DNA from: Desulfurobacteriaceae bacterium
GTDB taxonomy: Bacteria; Aquificota; Aquificia; Desulfurobacteriales; Desulfurobacteriaceae
Length of the DNA stretch: 47,612 bases
Assembly (NCBI GenBank): GCA_027075275.1
Contig: JALTBO010000136.1
Location: forward strand, 1 to 47,612
Direction: 5' to 3'
A model generated the notes under the pieces. It was not told the origin of the DNA. It ran no database searches and was given only the letters and a program-made list of their open reading frames with translations. Made by a program: the position numbers and the translations under genes. Shown piece by piece: positions 33,443 through 41,092 of this stretch (position 1 is the first letter of the stretch; the number at the start of each line of letters is the position of its first letter).

Positions 33443-33697
33443 ATGTTATCAGACGAGTTCATAGCAGCGGTTGAGAAAACGTTTACCGTTAAAGGATTTG
33501 ACCTGAACGTAGAGTTTCAGGACCTTGAAACCTGGGACGAGGCCATATTCCACACCAAAAGCCTCATCTCAGAGCACGGCGTCGGCTACGTCTCTTTCCA
33601 CCACACCTTTAAAGTTGAGTTCCTCTTAGAGAACGGGAACCTGATTTCACTTTCCTACAGACCAGTGCCGGGAGACATGTATGGAAAAGGTTATTGA
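33443..33697 (+). CDS. hypothetical protein, 84 aa
   Basis: I do not recognise this small soluble protein. It has a mixed alpha/beta pattern with a His-rich strand (GVGYVSFHHTFKVEFLLENG). ATG 33443 has AAGGA 8-10 bases upstream within the repeat-rich intergenic region. Its end overlaps suhB by 17 bases, which supports co-expression with that gene. Divergence from the PhoB-like regulator makes it a candidate target. Confidence 0.55.
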   Translation: MLSDEFIAAVEKTFTVKGFDLNVEFQDLETWDEAIFHTKSLISEHGVGYVSFHHTFKVEFLLENGNLISLSYRPVPGDMYGKGY

Positions 33698-34460
33698 TAC
33701 GGCAGTAAAGGCAGCAGAAAGAGCTTCAGAAGTTCTCTTAGACTACTTCGGAAGGATTAAAGCCTCAGACGTTGAGGAGAAAGCCAGAAACGACTTTGTA
33801 ACCGAGGCTGACAAAAAATCAGAAATGATTATTATTAAGACTATACAGGAAGTTTTCCCTCAACATACTATAGTTGCAGAGGAGAGCGGCATCCACTCGG
33901 GAAACGACTGGAAGTGGTACATAGACCCGTTGGACGGGACGAAGAACTTTATCCACGGCCTACCGATGTTCTGCGTTTCGGTAGGAGTTGAGTTCAAAGG
34001 AAAACTTGTAGCAGCTGTTGTAAAGGCTCCTGTTCTGGATGAAACCTTTATCGCCGAGAAAGGAAGCGGAGCCTACTGCAATGGAGAAAGGCTTAAAGTA
34101 AGTTCGCGGCCTTTTGAGATGGCACTTGTTGCAACAGGGTTCCCTTTCAGAGGGAAGGAGCTCTTAGACAGCTACCTGAAGTGCTTTAAAGAGGTGTTCC
34201 TAAAAGTTTCGGGAATAAGGAGGTGCGGCTCTGCCGCCTTAGACCTTGCCTACACGGCAAAAGGCGTTTTTGACGGCTTCTGGGAAATGTCCCTCCACCC
34301 GTGGGACATAGCCGCAGGTGTTCTTTTAATTGAGGAGGCCGGCGGTAAAGTCTCAGACTTTGAGGGGAAGAACGGGTATCTAAGAAGTGGAAACATCGTA
34401 GGAGCCTCACCAAACACCTACAGAGGGCTCCTTGAGATAGTAAAGAGATATCTAACTTAG
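33681..34460 (+). CDS. suhB: inositol-1-monophosphatase family protein
   Basis: The metal-binding motifs of the IMPase superfamily are present: FVTEADKKSE, VAEESG, WYIDPLDGTKNFIHGLPMF and WDIAAGVLLIEEAGG. With 259 residues it is the size of SuhB/IMPase. Members hydrolyse inositol phosphates, and in thermophiles often also fructose-1,6-bisphosphate, so the physiological substrate is open. The start is inside the end of the preceding small gene. Confidence 0.93.
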   Translation: MEKVIDTAVKAAERASEVLLDYFGRIKASDVEEKARNDFVTEADKKSEMIIIKTIQEVFPQHTIVAEESGIHSGNDWKWYIDPLDGTKNFIHGLPMFCVSVGVEFKGKLVAAVVKAPVLDETFIAEKGSGAYCNGERLKVSSRPFEMALVATGFPFRGKELLDSYLKCFKEVFLKVSGIRRCGSAALDLAYTAKGVFDGFWEMSLHPWDIAAGVLLIEEAGGKVSDFEGKNGYLRSGNIVGASPNTYRGLLEIVKRYLT

Positions 34461-34470
34461 GAGGTAGAGA

Positions 34471-35361
34471 ATGGCCTTTGACGAGAAGAAGTGTGAAGGC
34501 TGTGCACATAAGGACAAGTGCCAGACAGCTCAAGACCCTATGGACGTAAAACTCACCTGCAACCTCTCTAAGATAAAGCACAAAATTGGAGTTTTGAGCG
34601 GTAAGGGAGGCGTTGGAAAGACAACCGTTGCAACGAACCTTGCTGCTGAACTTGCAAAGAGAGGCTACAAGGTCGGCCTTTTAGACGCAGACATCCACGG
34701 TCCAAACGTTGCTAAAATGCTTGGAGCTGAAGGTCAAAGGCTCTTTGCAGACCCGAATACACAGACGATTAAGCCCTTTATTCCACTCGGAATTCCAAAC
34801 CTGAAAATCGTCTCCATGGCATTTCTCCTTGAAAACCCCGACCAGCCGGTTGTCTGGAGAGGCCCGCTGAAGCACCAGGTTATAAAGCAGTTCCTTGCAG
34901 ATATAGACTGGGGAGACCTTGATTTCCTCATCGTTGACCTGCCACCTGGAACGGGAGACGAAGCACTGAGCATTGCCCAGCTGATAAAGCCTATGGACGG
35001 ATTTGTAATCGTTACAACTCCACAGGAAGTTTCACTCCTTGACACCAGGAAGTCTATCAGCTTTGCTAAGATGATGAACGTTCCGGTCCTCGGAGTTATT
35101 GAGAACATGAGCGGCCTTATCTGCCCCCACTGCGGTAAGGAGATTGACCTTTTTAAGAAGGGTGGTGGAGAGAAGGCTGCAGAGGAACTCGGTGTTCCGT
35201 TCCTTGGAAGGGTTCCCATTGAACCTGCAGTTGTAGAGGCAGGAGATAAGGGCGTTCCGATAGTTATCTCCCACCCTGAAAGCCACTCTGCAAAAGCACT
35301 TGAAGAGATCACAGACAAGCTCCTTGAGGAAGTGGGAGAAAAAGTTGAAGCTGCCAATTAA
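34471..35361 (+). CDS. Mrp/NBP35-family Fe-S cluster carrier ATPase
   Basis: This is a deviant Walker A P-loop ATPase: [19 protein letters not shown] (Walker A 44-51) with [14 protein letters not shown]. The scaffold motif CPHC (in [14 protein letters not shown]) binds a bridging [4Fe-4S] cluster in the dimer. An N-terminal C-x2-C-x5-C stretch ([10 protein letters not shown]) adds possible ligands, resembling NBP35-like members. It should deliver clusters to apo-proteins in the cytoplasm. ATG follows suhB by ten bases with GGAGG. The Fe-S membrane protein two genes downstream is a natural client. Confidence 0.93.
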   Translation: MAFDEKKCEGCAHKDKCQTAQDPMDVKLTCNLSKIKHKIGVLSGKGGVGKTTVATNLAAELAKRGYKVGLLDADIHGPNVAKMLGAEGQRLFADPNTQTIKPFIPLGIPNLKIVSMAFLLENPDQPVVWRGPLKHQVIKQFLADIDWGDLDFLIVDLPPGTGDEALSIAQLIKPMDGFVIVTTPQEVSLLDTRKSISFAKMMNVPVLGVIENMSGLICPHCGKEIDLFKKGGGEKAAEELGVPFLGRVPIEPAVVEAGDKGVPIVISHPESHSAKALEEITDKLLEEVGEKVEAAN

Positions 35362-35491
35362 GAAGATTCTGGCGGGAGGAGCTCTCCTCCTCTCCCTTAT
35401 TCTTATAATTATCGGAATTCTTTTAGGCGAGCCCAGAATCGTCTGGAGCAACGGGAAAATCCTCTGCCTCACCTGTATAGGCATCAAGTAG
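35345..35491 (+). CDS. mini membrane protein with CxxC, 48 aa
   Basis: TTG 35345 lies inside the end of the Mrp-like gene, with GGGAG about seven bases upstream. It gives a 48-residue protein: one membrane helix ([21 protein letters not shown]), a short loop, and a CLTC motif near the C-terminus. An ATG at 35300 in the same frame would give 63 residues but a larger overlap. Its end is eight bases from the NapH-like gene. The Cys pair could serve in redox or metal transfer to that protein. I do not recognise a family. Confidence 0.6.
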   Translation: MKLPIKKILAGGALLLSLILIIIGILLGEPRIVWSNGKILCLTCIGIK

Positions 35492-35499
35492 GAGAGGTT

Positions 35500-36339
35500 A
35501 TGCTGAAGGTTCCCTTTCTGAAGAACAGGCGGGTTTACCAGTTTCTAACGGGAATAACGGCGAACCTCCCTATGTGGAACTTTATAACGGCAAGGCTCTA
35601 CACGGGAAAGCTCAAGGCCATCCCCTTTCCCATAATGAACTGTTACGCCTGCCCTGCTTCCCTCTACTCCTGCCCAATAGGAACGATCTCCCACTTCTTA
35701 GTAATCAGCAAAATCCCGCTTCTAACTCTGGGAATTATCTCTGCGGTTTCAGCCTCTTTTGGCAGGTGGATATGCGGATGGGTCTGCCCGTTCGGACTGA
35801 TTCAGGATCTCCTCAACAAAATACCCTCTTTCAAGTTTGACCTGCCAAAACCCTTTGTTTACCTGAAATACCTGATGCTCATCTTTGGAGTGATTCTTCT
35901 TCCCTACTTCTTTAAAGAGCACTACTTCTGTATGGTATGCCCCACAGGAACGATAGAGGCGGGAATCTACTGGGTTGCCGTAAGCTCCATGATTGCAAAC
36001 ATGGCAGGAGCCTTTTTCCTCTTTAAATTAGCCTTTGGGAGCATGTTCCTCTACGGCTCAATCTTCATAAAGAGGCCTTTCTGCAGGTATGTGTGCCCGC
36101 TGGGAGCTCTCTTTTCCCTCTTTAACAAGCTAAGCATCGTTGACTTTAAGGTTGATAGGGAGAACTGTATAGAGTGCAACCTGTGTAAGAAATCCTGCCC
36201 TGTTAACTATCCGATTTATGAAGACCCTAACTCCCCAGCCTGTTTAAGGTGTTTAAACTGCGTAAGGGTATGCCCCGTTGTAAAGATTGACTCTCCTGTT
36301 TTAAGGGCAAAGGAGACTGTAGAAGGTTTAAACAGGTAG
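35500..36339 (+). CDS. NapH/CcoG-like membrane polyferredoxin
   Basis: This 279-residue inner-membrane protein has about five helices. Cytoplasmic Cys motifs are CGWVCPFGLIQDLL and CRYVCPLGALFSL, characteristic of NapH/NosR/RdxA-type proteins, plus CYACPASLYSCP near the N-terminus and CMVCPTGT. The C-terminal part has two [4Fe-4S] motifs: CIECNLCKKSCP and CLRCLNCVRVCP. Such proteins pass electrons from quinol across or along the membrane, or serve copper/thiol chemistry. The electron acceptor is not encoded nearby. Confidence 0.85.
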   Translation: MLKVPFLKNRRVYQFLTGITANLPMWNFITARLYTGKLKAIPFPIMNCYACPASLYSCPIGTISHFLVISKIPLLTLGIISAVSASFGRWICGWVCPFGLIQDLLNKIPSFKFDLPKPFVYLKYLMLIFGVILLPYFFKEHYFCMVCPTGTIEAGIYWVAVSSMIANMAGAFFLFKLAFGSMFLYGSIFIKRPFCRYVCPLGALFSLFNKLSIVDFKVDRENCIECNLCKKSCPVNYPIYEDPNSPACLRCLNCVRVCPVVKIDSPVLRAKETVEGLNR

Positions 36340-36346
36340 GAAATAA

Positions 36347-36360
36347 GCCCCCGAAGGGGC
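36347..36360. terminator. hairpin between convergent NapH-like and fprA genes
   Basis: GCCCC and GGGGC pair around a CGAA loop, in the 28-base gap of two convergent genes. Flanks are moderately A/T-rich but no long U-tract is present on either strand, so it is a weak bidirectional terminator candidate. Confidence 0.5.
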
Positions 36361-36367
36361 AGAAAGT

Positions 36368-37564
36368 TTAAAGGGTGCTCACTTCCTTAACTTTAGCGGC
36401 AAGCTCTTTTGCAAACTGAGAGAGCTTTTCGTAATCATCATCTTTTGGAAGGCCTTTAACGAGAACAGGCTCCAACCACTCGGCTTTAACGTTTTTCAGC
36501 GTATCCTGAATGTGTTTAACCATGACTTTGCCGTTCCAGCCGTAGGAGCCGATTACAGAAACAAACTTTGTCTTTGGCCTTAATCCGTTCATCAGGTAGG
36601 CAAAGGAGATAACAGACGGGTGGGCACCTGCAAGAACCGTTGGAGAGGCGATAACAACGGCCGCAGCATCAACCAAGTCCATCGCAACATTTCCGATGTC
36701 TGCAGTTATCAGGTTGTAAGGCCTGACGATTACACCCTCTTTGGAGAGCTCCGACGTTAAGTGGTCAACCATGTGGCGGGTGCTCTCGTGCATGGAGACA
36801 AAGGGAATGACAACCATGGGCTTCACTTCGTCTGAAACCCACCTCTTGTAGGCCCCCGTCATAAACTCAACGTCTTTGATAACAACTCCGTGGCTTGGAG
36901 CGATTATCTCGGGCTGAAGTCTGTCTATAAGGGCTAAATGCTTCTTTATGAAGTTCCTGAAGGGCATCATGATTTCGGCGTAGTAGCGCTTTGTTTCTAA
37001 GTAAACTTTTGCCCTGTTCTCGTCTGTCGTGTCAAAGAGTTCAGATGTAGCTATGTGGGAGCCTAAGAAGTCGCAGGTAAAGAGGATTCTGTCCTCTTTC
37101 AGCCAGGTAAACATGGTCTCCGGCCAGTGGACCCACGGAGCCATGAAGAACTGGAGGGTTTTGTCTCCTAAAGAGAGCTCCTCTCCCTCATCTATAACCT
37201 GAAAGACCTCTTCCGGCAGGTGGAGAAGGTCTATGAGCATGGCTTTACACTTCTTATTCGTAACGACCTTTGCCTCAGGGAACCTCTCAAGAACGTCTGG
37301 AATCGTTCCGGAGTGGTCCTGCTCTGCGTGGTTTGAGACTACGTAGTCAATCCTATCAACTCCAAGCTCTTCAAGGTTCCTAAAGAACTCTCCCTTTTTG
37401 TGGGGCTCAACTGTATCTATGAGAGCTGTTTTCTCACTTCCCTTAACGAGGTAGGCGTTGTAGCTGGTTCCCTCAGGCAGGCTCACAAGCTCGTCAAAGA
37501 GAACTCTGTCCCAGTCAACGGCTCCAACCCAGTAAACGCCCTCTTTTATTCTCTTAGCTGCCAT
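36368..37564 (-). CDS. flavodiiron protein (A-type flavoprotein, FprA-like)
   Basis: The N-terminal metallo-beta-lactamase domain has the diiron ligand run SNHAEQDHSG, with further His ligands in VHWPETM and TCDFLGSH and at SHGVV. The C-terminal flavodoxin domain (from about 250) binds FMN: VSMHESTRHMVDHL, ASPTVLAG and SYGWNGK. Flavodiiron proteins reduce O2 to water or NO to N2O, taking electrons from rubredoxin, whose gene is directly upstream. I choose ATG 37564, which overlaps the rubredoxin TGA by one base, over a GTG one codon earlier. The length is 398 residues. Confidence 0.95.
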   Translation of the reverse strand: MAAKRIKEGVYWVGAVDWDRVLFDELVSLPEGTSYNAYLVKGSEKTALIDTVEPHKKGEFFRNLEELGVDRIDYVVSNHAEQDHSGTIPDVLERFPEAKVVTNKKCKAMLIDLLHLPEEVFQVIDEGEELSLGDKTLQFFMAPWVHWPETMFTWLKEDRILFTCDFLGSHIATSELFDTTDENRAKVYLETKRYYAEIMMPFRNFIKKHLALIDRLQPEIIAPSHGVVIKDVEFMTGAYKRWVSDEVKPMVVIPFVSMHESTRHMVDHLTSELSKEGVIVRPYNLITADIGNVAMDLVDAAAVVIASPTVLAGAHPSVISFAYLMNGLRPKTKFVSVIGSYGWNGKVMVKHIQDTLKNVKAEWLEPVLVKGLPKDDDYEKLSQFAKELAAKVKEVSTL

Positions 37565-37728
37565 CACTCCTCCACAGGTTCAAAGTCCTCTTTACCCGCT
37601 CCACACCAGGGGCAGGTCCAGTCGTCGGGGAGCTCCTCAAAAGGCGTTCCCGGAGGAATTCCGTTCTCAGGGTCTCCGATCTCCGGGTCGTAAATGTATC
37701 CGCAGGGAACACATACGTATTTTTTCAT
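37564..37728 (-). CDS. rubredoxin
   Basis: This 54-residue protein reads [20 protein letters not shown] and onward to [18 protein letters not shown]. The four iron ligands are in CVPCG and CPWCG, and the [12 protein letters not shown] segment is classical. It should be the direct electron donor to the flavodiiron protein encoded immediately downstream. ATG is preceded by GAGGAGGG, and the stop overlaps the next start (TGATG). A promoter and a palindrome lie just upstream. Confidence 0.96.
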   Translation of the reverse strand: MKKYVCVPCGYIYDPEIGDPENGIPPGTPFEELPDDWTCPWCGAGKEDFEPVEE

Positions 37729-37750
37729 TATACCCTCCTCTTACTAGGAA

Positions 37751-37766
37751 TGATTCTTAACAATCA
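37751..37766. promoter_or_regulatory. 16-bp palindrome at the rubredoxin promoter start point
   Basis: TGATTCTTAACAATCA is symmetric in seven of eight base pairs. It lies directly downstream of the candidate -10, where a bound repressor would block transcription. It is not a clear match to Fur, PerR, FNR or Rex consensus boxes. Confidence 0.45.
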
Positions 37767-37794
37767 AGTTATAGATACGGATAACCAAAGTCAA
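37766..37794 (-). promoter_or_regulatory. candidate promoter of rubredoxin-fprA
   Basis: On the minus strand TTGACT (37794-37789) is followed after 17 bases by TAACTT (37771-37766); TATAAC at 15-base spacing is an alternative -10. An inverted repeat GTTAT/ATAAC (37768-37785) lies in the spacer region. Confidence 0.5.
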
Positions 37795-37855
37795 CCCAAC
37801 ATACCTGAATATAACATAGATTACAGACTGTAGAATCTTCAAAAGGAGGCAAGTG

Positions 37856-38050
37856 ATGGGAGAGATAATCATTAAGGTTCCAGAAGATGTGAAAGAGGTT
37901 ATTGAAACGGAACTCCCTTACGAGGAAATTAAAAAGAAAATTGAAGAACTTGAAAGAGAGAGGAAACTTAAATTTCTTCGCAAGTTTACAGAGAAATACG
38001 CGGGTAAAATAGAGGTTCCCGAAGTTAAAGAGGAGGAGCTCTACGAGTAG
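37856..38050 (+). CDS. VapB-like antitoxin
   Basis: This 64-residue acidic protein begins MGEIIIKVPEDVKEVIE, a short N-terminal strand followed by charged helices, and ends with an acidic tail (EVPEVKEEELYE), as antitoxins of PIN toxins often do. ATG 37856 is chosen over GTG 37853 because AGGAGG is better spaced. It directly abuts the PIN-domain gene, which is frameshifted. The family call depends on that neighbour. Confidence 0.65.
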   Translation: MGEIIIKVPEDVKEVIETELPYEEIKKKIEELERERKLKFLRKFTEKYAGKIEVPEVKEEELYE

Positions 38051-38477
38051 ATGGCTGAATTTTTCATTGACAGTAACATTTTTATTGAAGCTATAAAAGC
38101 AAAAGGACTAAAGGAAGCAAAGGAAATTTGGCTTGAAATATTAAAGAACTACCTGTATTCCCATTTCTTCATCAATCTTAAAGAACGAGGTCATATTTCA
38201 CCTTTACACAAAGAGAAACCTCATAAGCTTTACTGAACTGAAGAATCTGCTTGAATCATTTAGCTCCCTTGAGTTGTGTTCAGAAGTAGAAAATCTATCA
38301 TTAACCATGATTGAAAAACACAACTTAAAGCCGAACGATGCAATTATTCTGTCAACCTGTAAATACTACGGCATTTCTTATCTCATATCCCTTGATTCAG
38401 ACTTTGAGAAACCATGCAAGGAAGAAGGGATAAAGCTTATCAGCTCTTCAGGTAAGTTAAAAGAAGTTCTCAGCTGA
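38051..38477 (+). pseudogene. VapC-like PIN-domain toxin, interrupted by a frameshift
   Basis: The first part begins MAEFFIDSNIFIEAIKAKGLKEAKEIW, with the first PIN Asp. It then leaves frame and stops at 38236. The +1 frame continues without a stop as ISSSILKNEVIFHLYTKRN and on to KPNDAIILSTCKYYGISYLISLDSDF, which holds the later PIN acidic residues, ending at 38477. Removing one C from the CCC run at 38160-38162 restores a single PIN protein of about 141 residues. It is therefore probably a recently disabled toxin; a sequencing error or programmed slip is also possible. Confidence 0.8.
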
Positions 38478-38517
38478 CCAACACCTCTAAACGTTTTTAT
38501 AAGAAGTTCCAGAAGTT

Positions 38518-38537
38518 AAGCACGTCTGAATGTGCTT
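38518..38537. terminator. weak hairpin between vapC remnant and adaptor gene
   Basis: AAGCAC pairs with GTGCTT around an eight-base loop in the gap between convergent units. No U-tract is present, so termination is uncertain. Confidence 0.3.
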
Positions 38538-38549
38538 TGAAAAAGAGCC

Positions 38550-39788
38550 CTACTTTTTAATAAGCGTCAGGGCTACTCTGTCTCCCTCTTTTAGGCCTTT
38601 TACAATCTGGGTATAGGTATCGTCGCTCCAGCCGATTTCAACGGGAACTTCAACAACCTTTTTTCCAACAACTTTGTAAACAACGTAGCGGCCGTTTTTC
38701 CACTTTACAGCCTGGTTGGGAACTACCAAAACGCCTTTCCTGACTCCTGCAATTATTTTGTTGTGGGTTGTCATCTCAGGCCTCAAGTAGTTCTCTCCGT
38801 TAAAGCCCCTTGCTACAACTATGTAGTAAACAACGTTGTTGAGGATTTTAGGTTCTGGGTATATCTCAACAACCTTTGCCCTGAAGACTCTATCTCTGTA
38901 GGCGTCAACTGTAAACTCAACGGGCATTCCCTTCTTAACCTTTCCTATCTCTGTCTCGTCAACGTATATCCAGTTCTCAAGCCTTTTAGGGTCTAAAATA
39001 GTTACAAACTGTGGAGCGTTGAGGCCTGCAACTACAGTTTCACCCTCCTGGGTTGAGACGAAAGAGATTACTCCACTCATAGGAGCGTAGATGTAGGAGT
39101 AGGAGTAGCGGACCTTTGCCTGTTTCAGGTCTGCCTCTGCTTTTTTCAGGTTCTCTCTGAACTCGGCCTTTAACCTCTCAAGCTCTGCCTTCTGTGCCTT
39201 CAGGTTGAGTCGTGCCTTTTTAACATCTTCCTCTGCTGCCTTTAGAGAGCTCTCTGCCGCAGCAAGCCGAGCTTTTGCATTCTTAAACTTCTCCTCTGTT
39301 GTATAGCCAATTGAGAGGAGCTCCCTCTGCCTCTCAAACTCCCACTTCTTTACCTTGTAGTCCTCTTTTGCCGCTTTGAGTTTTGAAAGGGCTGAGGAGA
39401 GCTCCGCCTCTGCAGACTTAACCTTTAGCTCCTGCTCTTTTATCCTTTTTGGGTAGGTCTCCTTAACCTCTTTCAGGTTGGCTTCAGCCCTTTTGAGGGA
39501 TGCGCGGAGCTCCCTGTTGTCAATTACGGCAATCAGGTCTCCTTTGTTGACCCAATCTCCAACCTTAACGTTCTCCTTAACAACGGTTCCGGAAATCCTT
39601 GCCCCAACCTTTATCTCAGCCCCTACCTGAGGCTTTATGATTCCCGTTGCGTTTATCACCTTTTTAACCGTTCCCCTTTTAACCTCAACGACTTTTCCGG
39701 GAACAAGAACCTCCTTTCTCTTCCCAAATTTCAGAAAAAGTCCAATTCCGGCTATGAGAATCAGGAGAAGAGCTACCCACTTTTTCAA
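38550..39788 (-). CDS. periplasmic adaptor (membrane fusion) protein, MacA/HlyD-like
   Basis: This 412-residue protein has an N-terminal membrane anchor (KKWVALLLILIAGIGLFL). A split lipoyl domain follows (GARISGTVVKENVKVGDWVNKGDLIAVID, later YIYAPMSGVISFVSTQEGETV), flanking a long alpha-hairpin of about 130 residues. The beta-barrel and membrane-proximal domains close it. The pattern fits MacA-type adaptors of MacAB-TolC pumps. It overlaps the TolC-like gene by four bases, but no ABC or RND pump gene follows; downstream is the VapBC remnant. Confidence 0.9.
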   Translation of the reverse strand: MKKWVALLLILIAGIGLFLKFGKRKEVLVPGKVVEVKRGTVKKVINATGIIKPQVGAEIKVGARISGTVVKENVKVGDWVNKGDLIAVIDNRELRASLKRAEANLKEVKETYPKRIKEQELKVKSAEAELSSALSKLKAAKEDYKVKKWEFERQRELLSIGYTTEEKFKNAKARLAAAESSLKAAEEDVKKARLNLKAQKAELERLKAEFRENLKKAEADLKQAKVRYSYSYIYAPMSGVISFVSTQEGETVVAGLNAPQFVTILDPKRLENWIYVDETEIGKVKKGMPVEFTVDAYRDRVFRAKVVEIYPEPKILNNVVYYIVVARGFNGENYLRPEMTTHNKIIAGVRKGVLVVPNQAVKWKNGRYVVYKVVGKKVVEVPVEIGWSDDTYTQIVKGLKEGDRVALTLIKK

Positions 39789-41026
39789 TTTTCACCTCCA
39801 AGGAGCTCCCCTGTAGCCTTTCTAAGGGAAACGACTGAGAGGTTGTAGTTTAAGAGAGACTGGATGTAGTCTTCCTGAGACTGGCAGTAGAACTCAAAGG
39901 CCTGAAGGAGAGCCACGATGTCTGAAACGCCAAGCTTATACTCATTCAGAGCCCTCTCATAGGCTTTTCTGGCGTATTTGAGGGAGCTCTCTGAGGATTT
40001 CAGCTGAGAGTAGGAGTAGTTGACGTCGCTCAGGGCATTTAGAACCTCAAGCTTAACGCTGTTTTCCGTCTCTTTCAGGTTTAGCTGTGCTTTTTTCAGC
40101 TGTGAAACCTGCTCCAAAGTCTGAAACTTGGTTAAACCGCTGTCAAAAACGGGAAAACTGAGGGTAAAGCCGGCTGAGTAGTTCTTATCTCCGGGAAAAT
40201 CTGTTCCTGTTCTCTGGGCTGAAAAGTTTACAGAAAGCTTTGGAGAGAGGTTTCTCTTTACAAGCTGAACGCTTTTCTCTGCTATCTTAACCTGCTGTTT
40301 CGCCTCTTTTACTTCCGGCCTCATAAGAAGGGCTTTTCTTATCAGGTTTTCAGAGCTAAACGGAAGTTTCTCTTTCAAAAGCTCCACATTGGGCTTTTCA
40401 TTACCTTTGAGGGAAAAGTCAAGGAGAGCGTTTAGTAAGTTAAAGGTTTTCCTGTACTCGTTCTCGGCCTGAGAGAGGAGAGCTCTCCTCTTCTCAACCT
40501 CAGATTTCGCCTTTAAAACGTCTGTAATCATCACAAGGCCTTTCTTGAGCTTCTTTTTAGCAACCGAGAGGATTTTCTCGGAGCTCTCAACCTGTTTCTT
40601 CCTGAGATCAATCTCCCTCTCAAGGGCCTTCAGTTTATAGAGGTAGGAAAGGGCTTCAGAGTAAACATCTAAAAAAGTTGAGTCAACGGCGTAGCGGAGC
40701 TCCCTCACCTTCTCCCTGTTTATAGAGAGCTCCACGTTCCTCTGAAGGTTTAAAGGCTCTGCCGTGATTGAAACGCCGTAAGTATAGTTCTGGTTCCAGT
40801 TCTGGAAGATATCAGGGTAGAACTCGTTAAAAGAGGAGGTAAGGTTAACTTTCGGGAAGTAAGACCTGAATGTCGCTTTTTCTTTGAACTCCTGAGCTTT
40901 AACCTGCTCTTTCTGAACTTTCAGCTTTAAAGAGCGTTTCAGTATTAGACCTTTCAGCTGAGAAGGTGTTAGGGCAAAAGCGTTAACGGGAATAAGAAGG
41001 GTAAGTGCGGCGGTTAGAAGCTTCAA
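39785..41026 (-). CDS. TolC-family outer-membrane efflux protein
   Basis: A signal peptide (KLLTAALTLLIPVNAFA) leads to the two homologous OEP repeats of TolC-like proteins. Each has long amphipathic helices and a beta part: FRSYFPKVNLTSSFNEFYP in the first, LVKRNLSPKLSVNFSAQ and SAGFTLSFPVFDSG in the second. At 413 residues it matches family size. It would form the outer-membrane channel for the adaptor encoded next. TTG 41026 is the start, with AGAGGTAG upstream. Confidence 0.92.
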   Translation of the reverse strand: MKLLTAALTLLIPVNAFALTPSQLKGLILKRSLKLKVQKEQVKAQEFKEKATFRSYFPKVNLTSSFNEFYPDIFQNWNQNYTYGVSITAEPLNLQRNVELSINREKVRELRYAVDSTFLDVYSEALSYLYKLKALEREIDLRKKQVESSEKILSVAKKKLKKGLVMITDVLKAKSEVEKRRALLSQAENEYRKTFNLLNALLDFSLKGNEKPNVELLKEKLPFSSENLIRKALLMRPEVKEAKQQVKIAEKSVQLVKRNLSPKLSVNFSAQRTGTDFPGDKNYSAGFTLSFPVFDSGLTKFQTLEQVSQLKKAQLNLKETENSVKLEVLNALSDVNYSYSQLKSSESSLKYARKAYERALNEYKLGVSDIVALLQAFEFYCQSQEDYIQSLLNYNLSVVSLRKATGELLGGEN

Positions 41027-41064
41027 CTTCTACCTCTTTTCTCTGTTTGTAGAGGTAATGATAC

Positions 41065-41092
41065 AAAAGAGGGGTGGGGACTCCTACCCCTC
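41065..41092 (-). terminator. terminator after hypB
   Basis: On the minus strand GAGGGGT and ACCCCTC (41092-41086 with 41075-41069) form a 7-bp stem followed by TTTTGTATC. The stem begins in the last codons of hypB. It closes the hydrogenase maturation operon before the tolC-like gene. Confidence 0.65.

Noticed and set aside
34734-35357. 207-codon open frame on the minus strand opposite the Mrp-like gene
   Set aside because: It is a shadow of a well-supported P-loop ATPase gene; its translation is Ser/Pro/Arg-rich with no domain.
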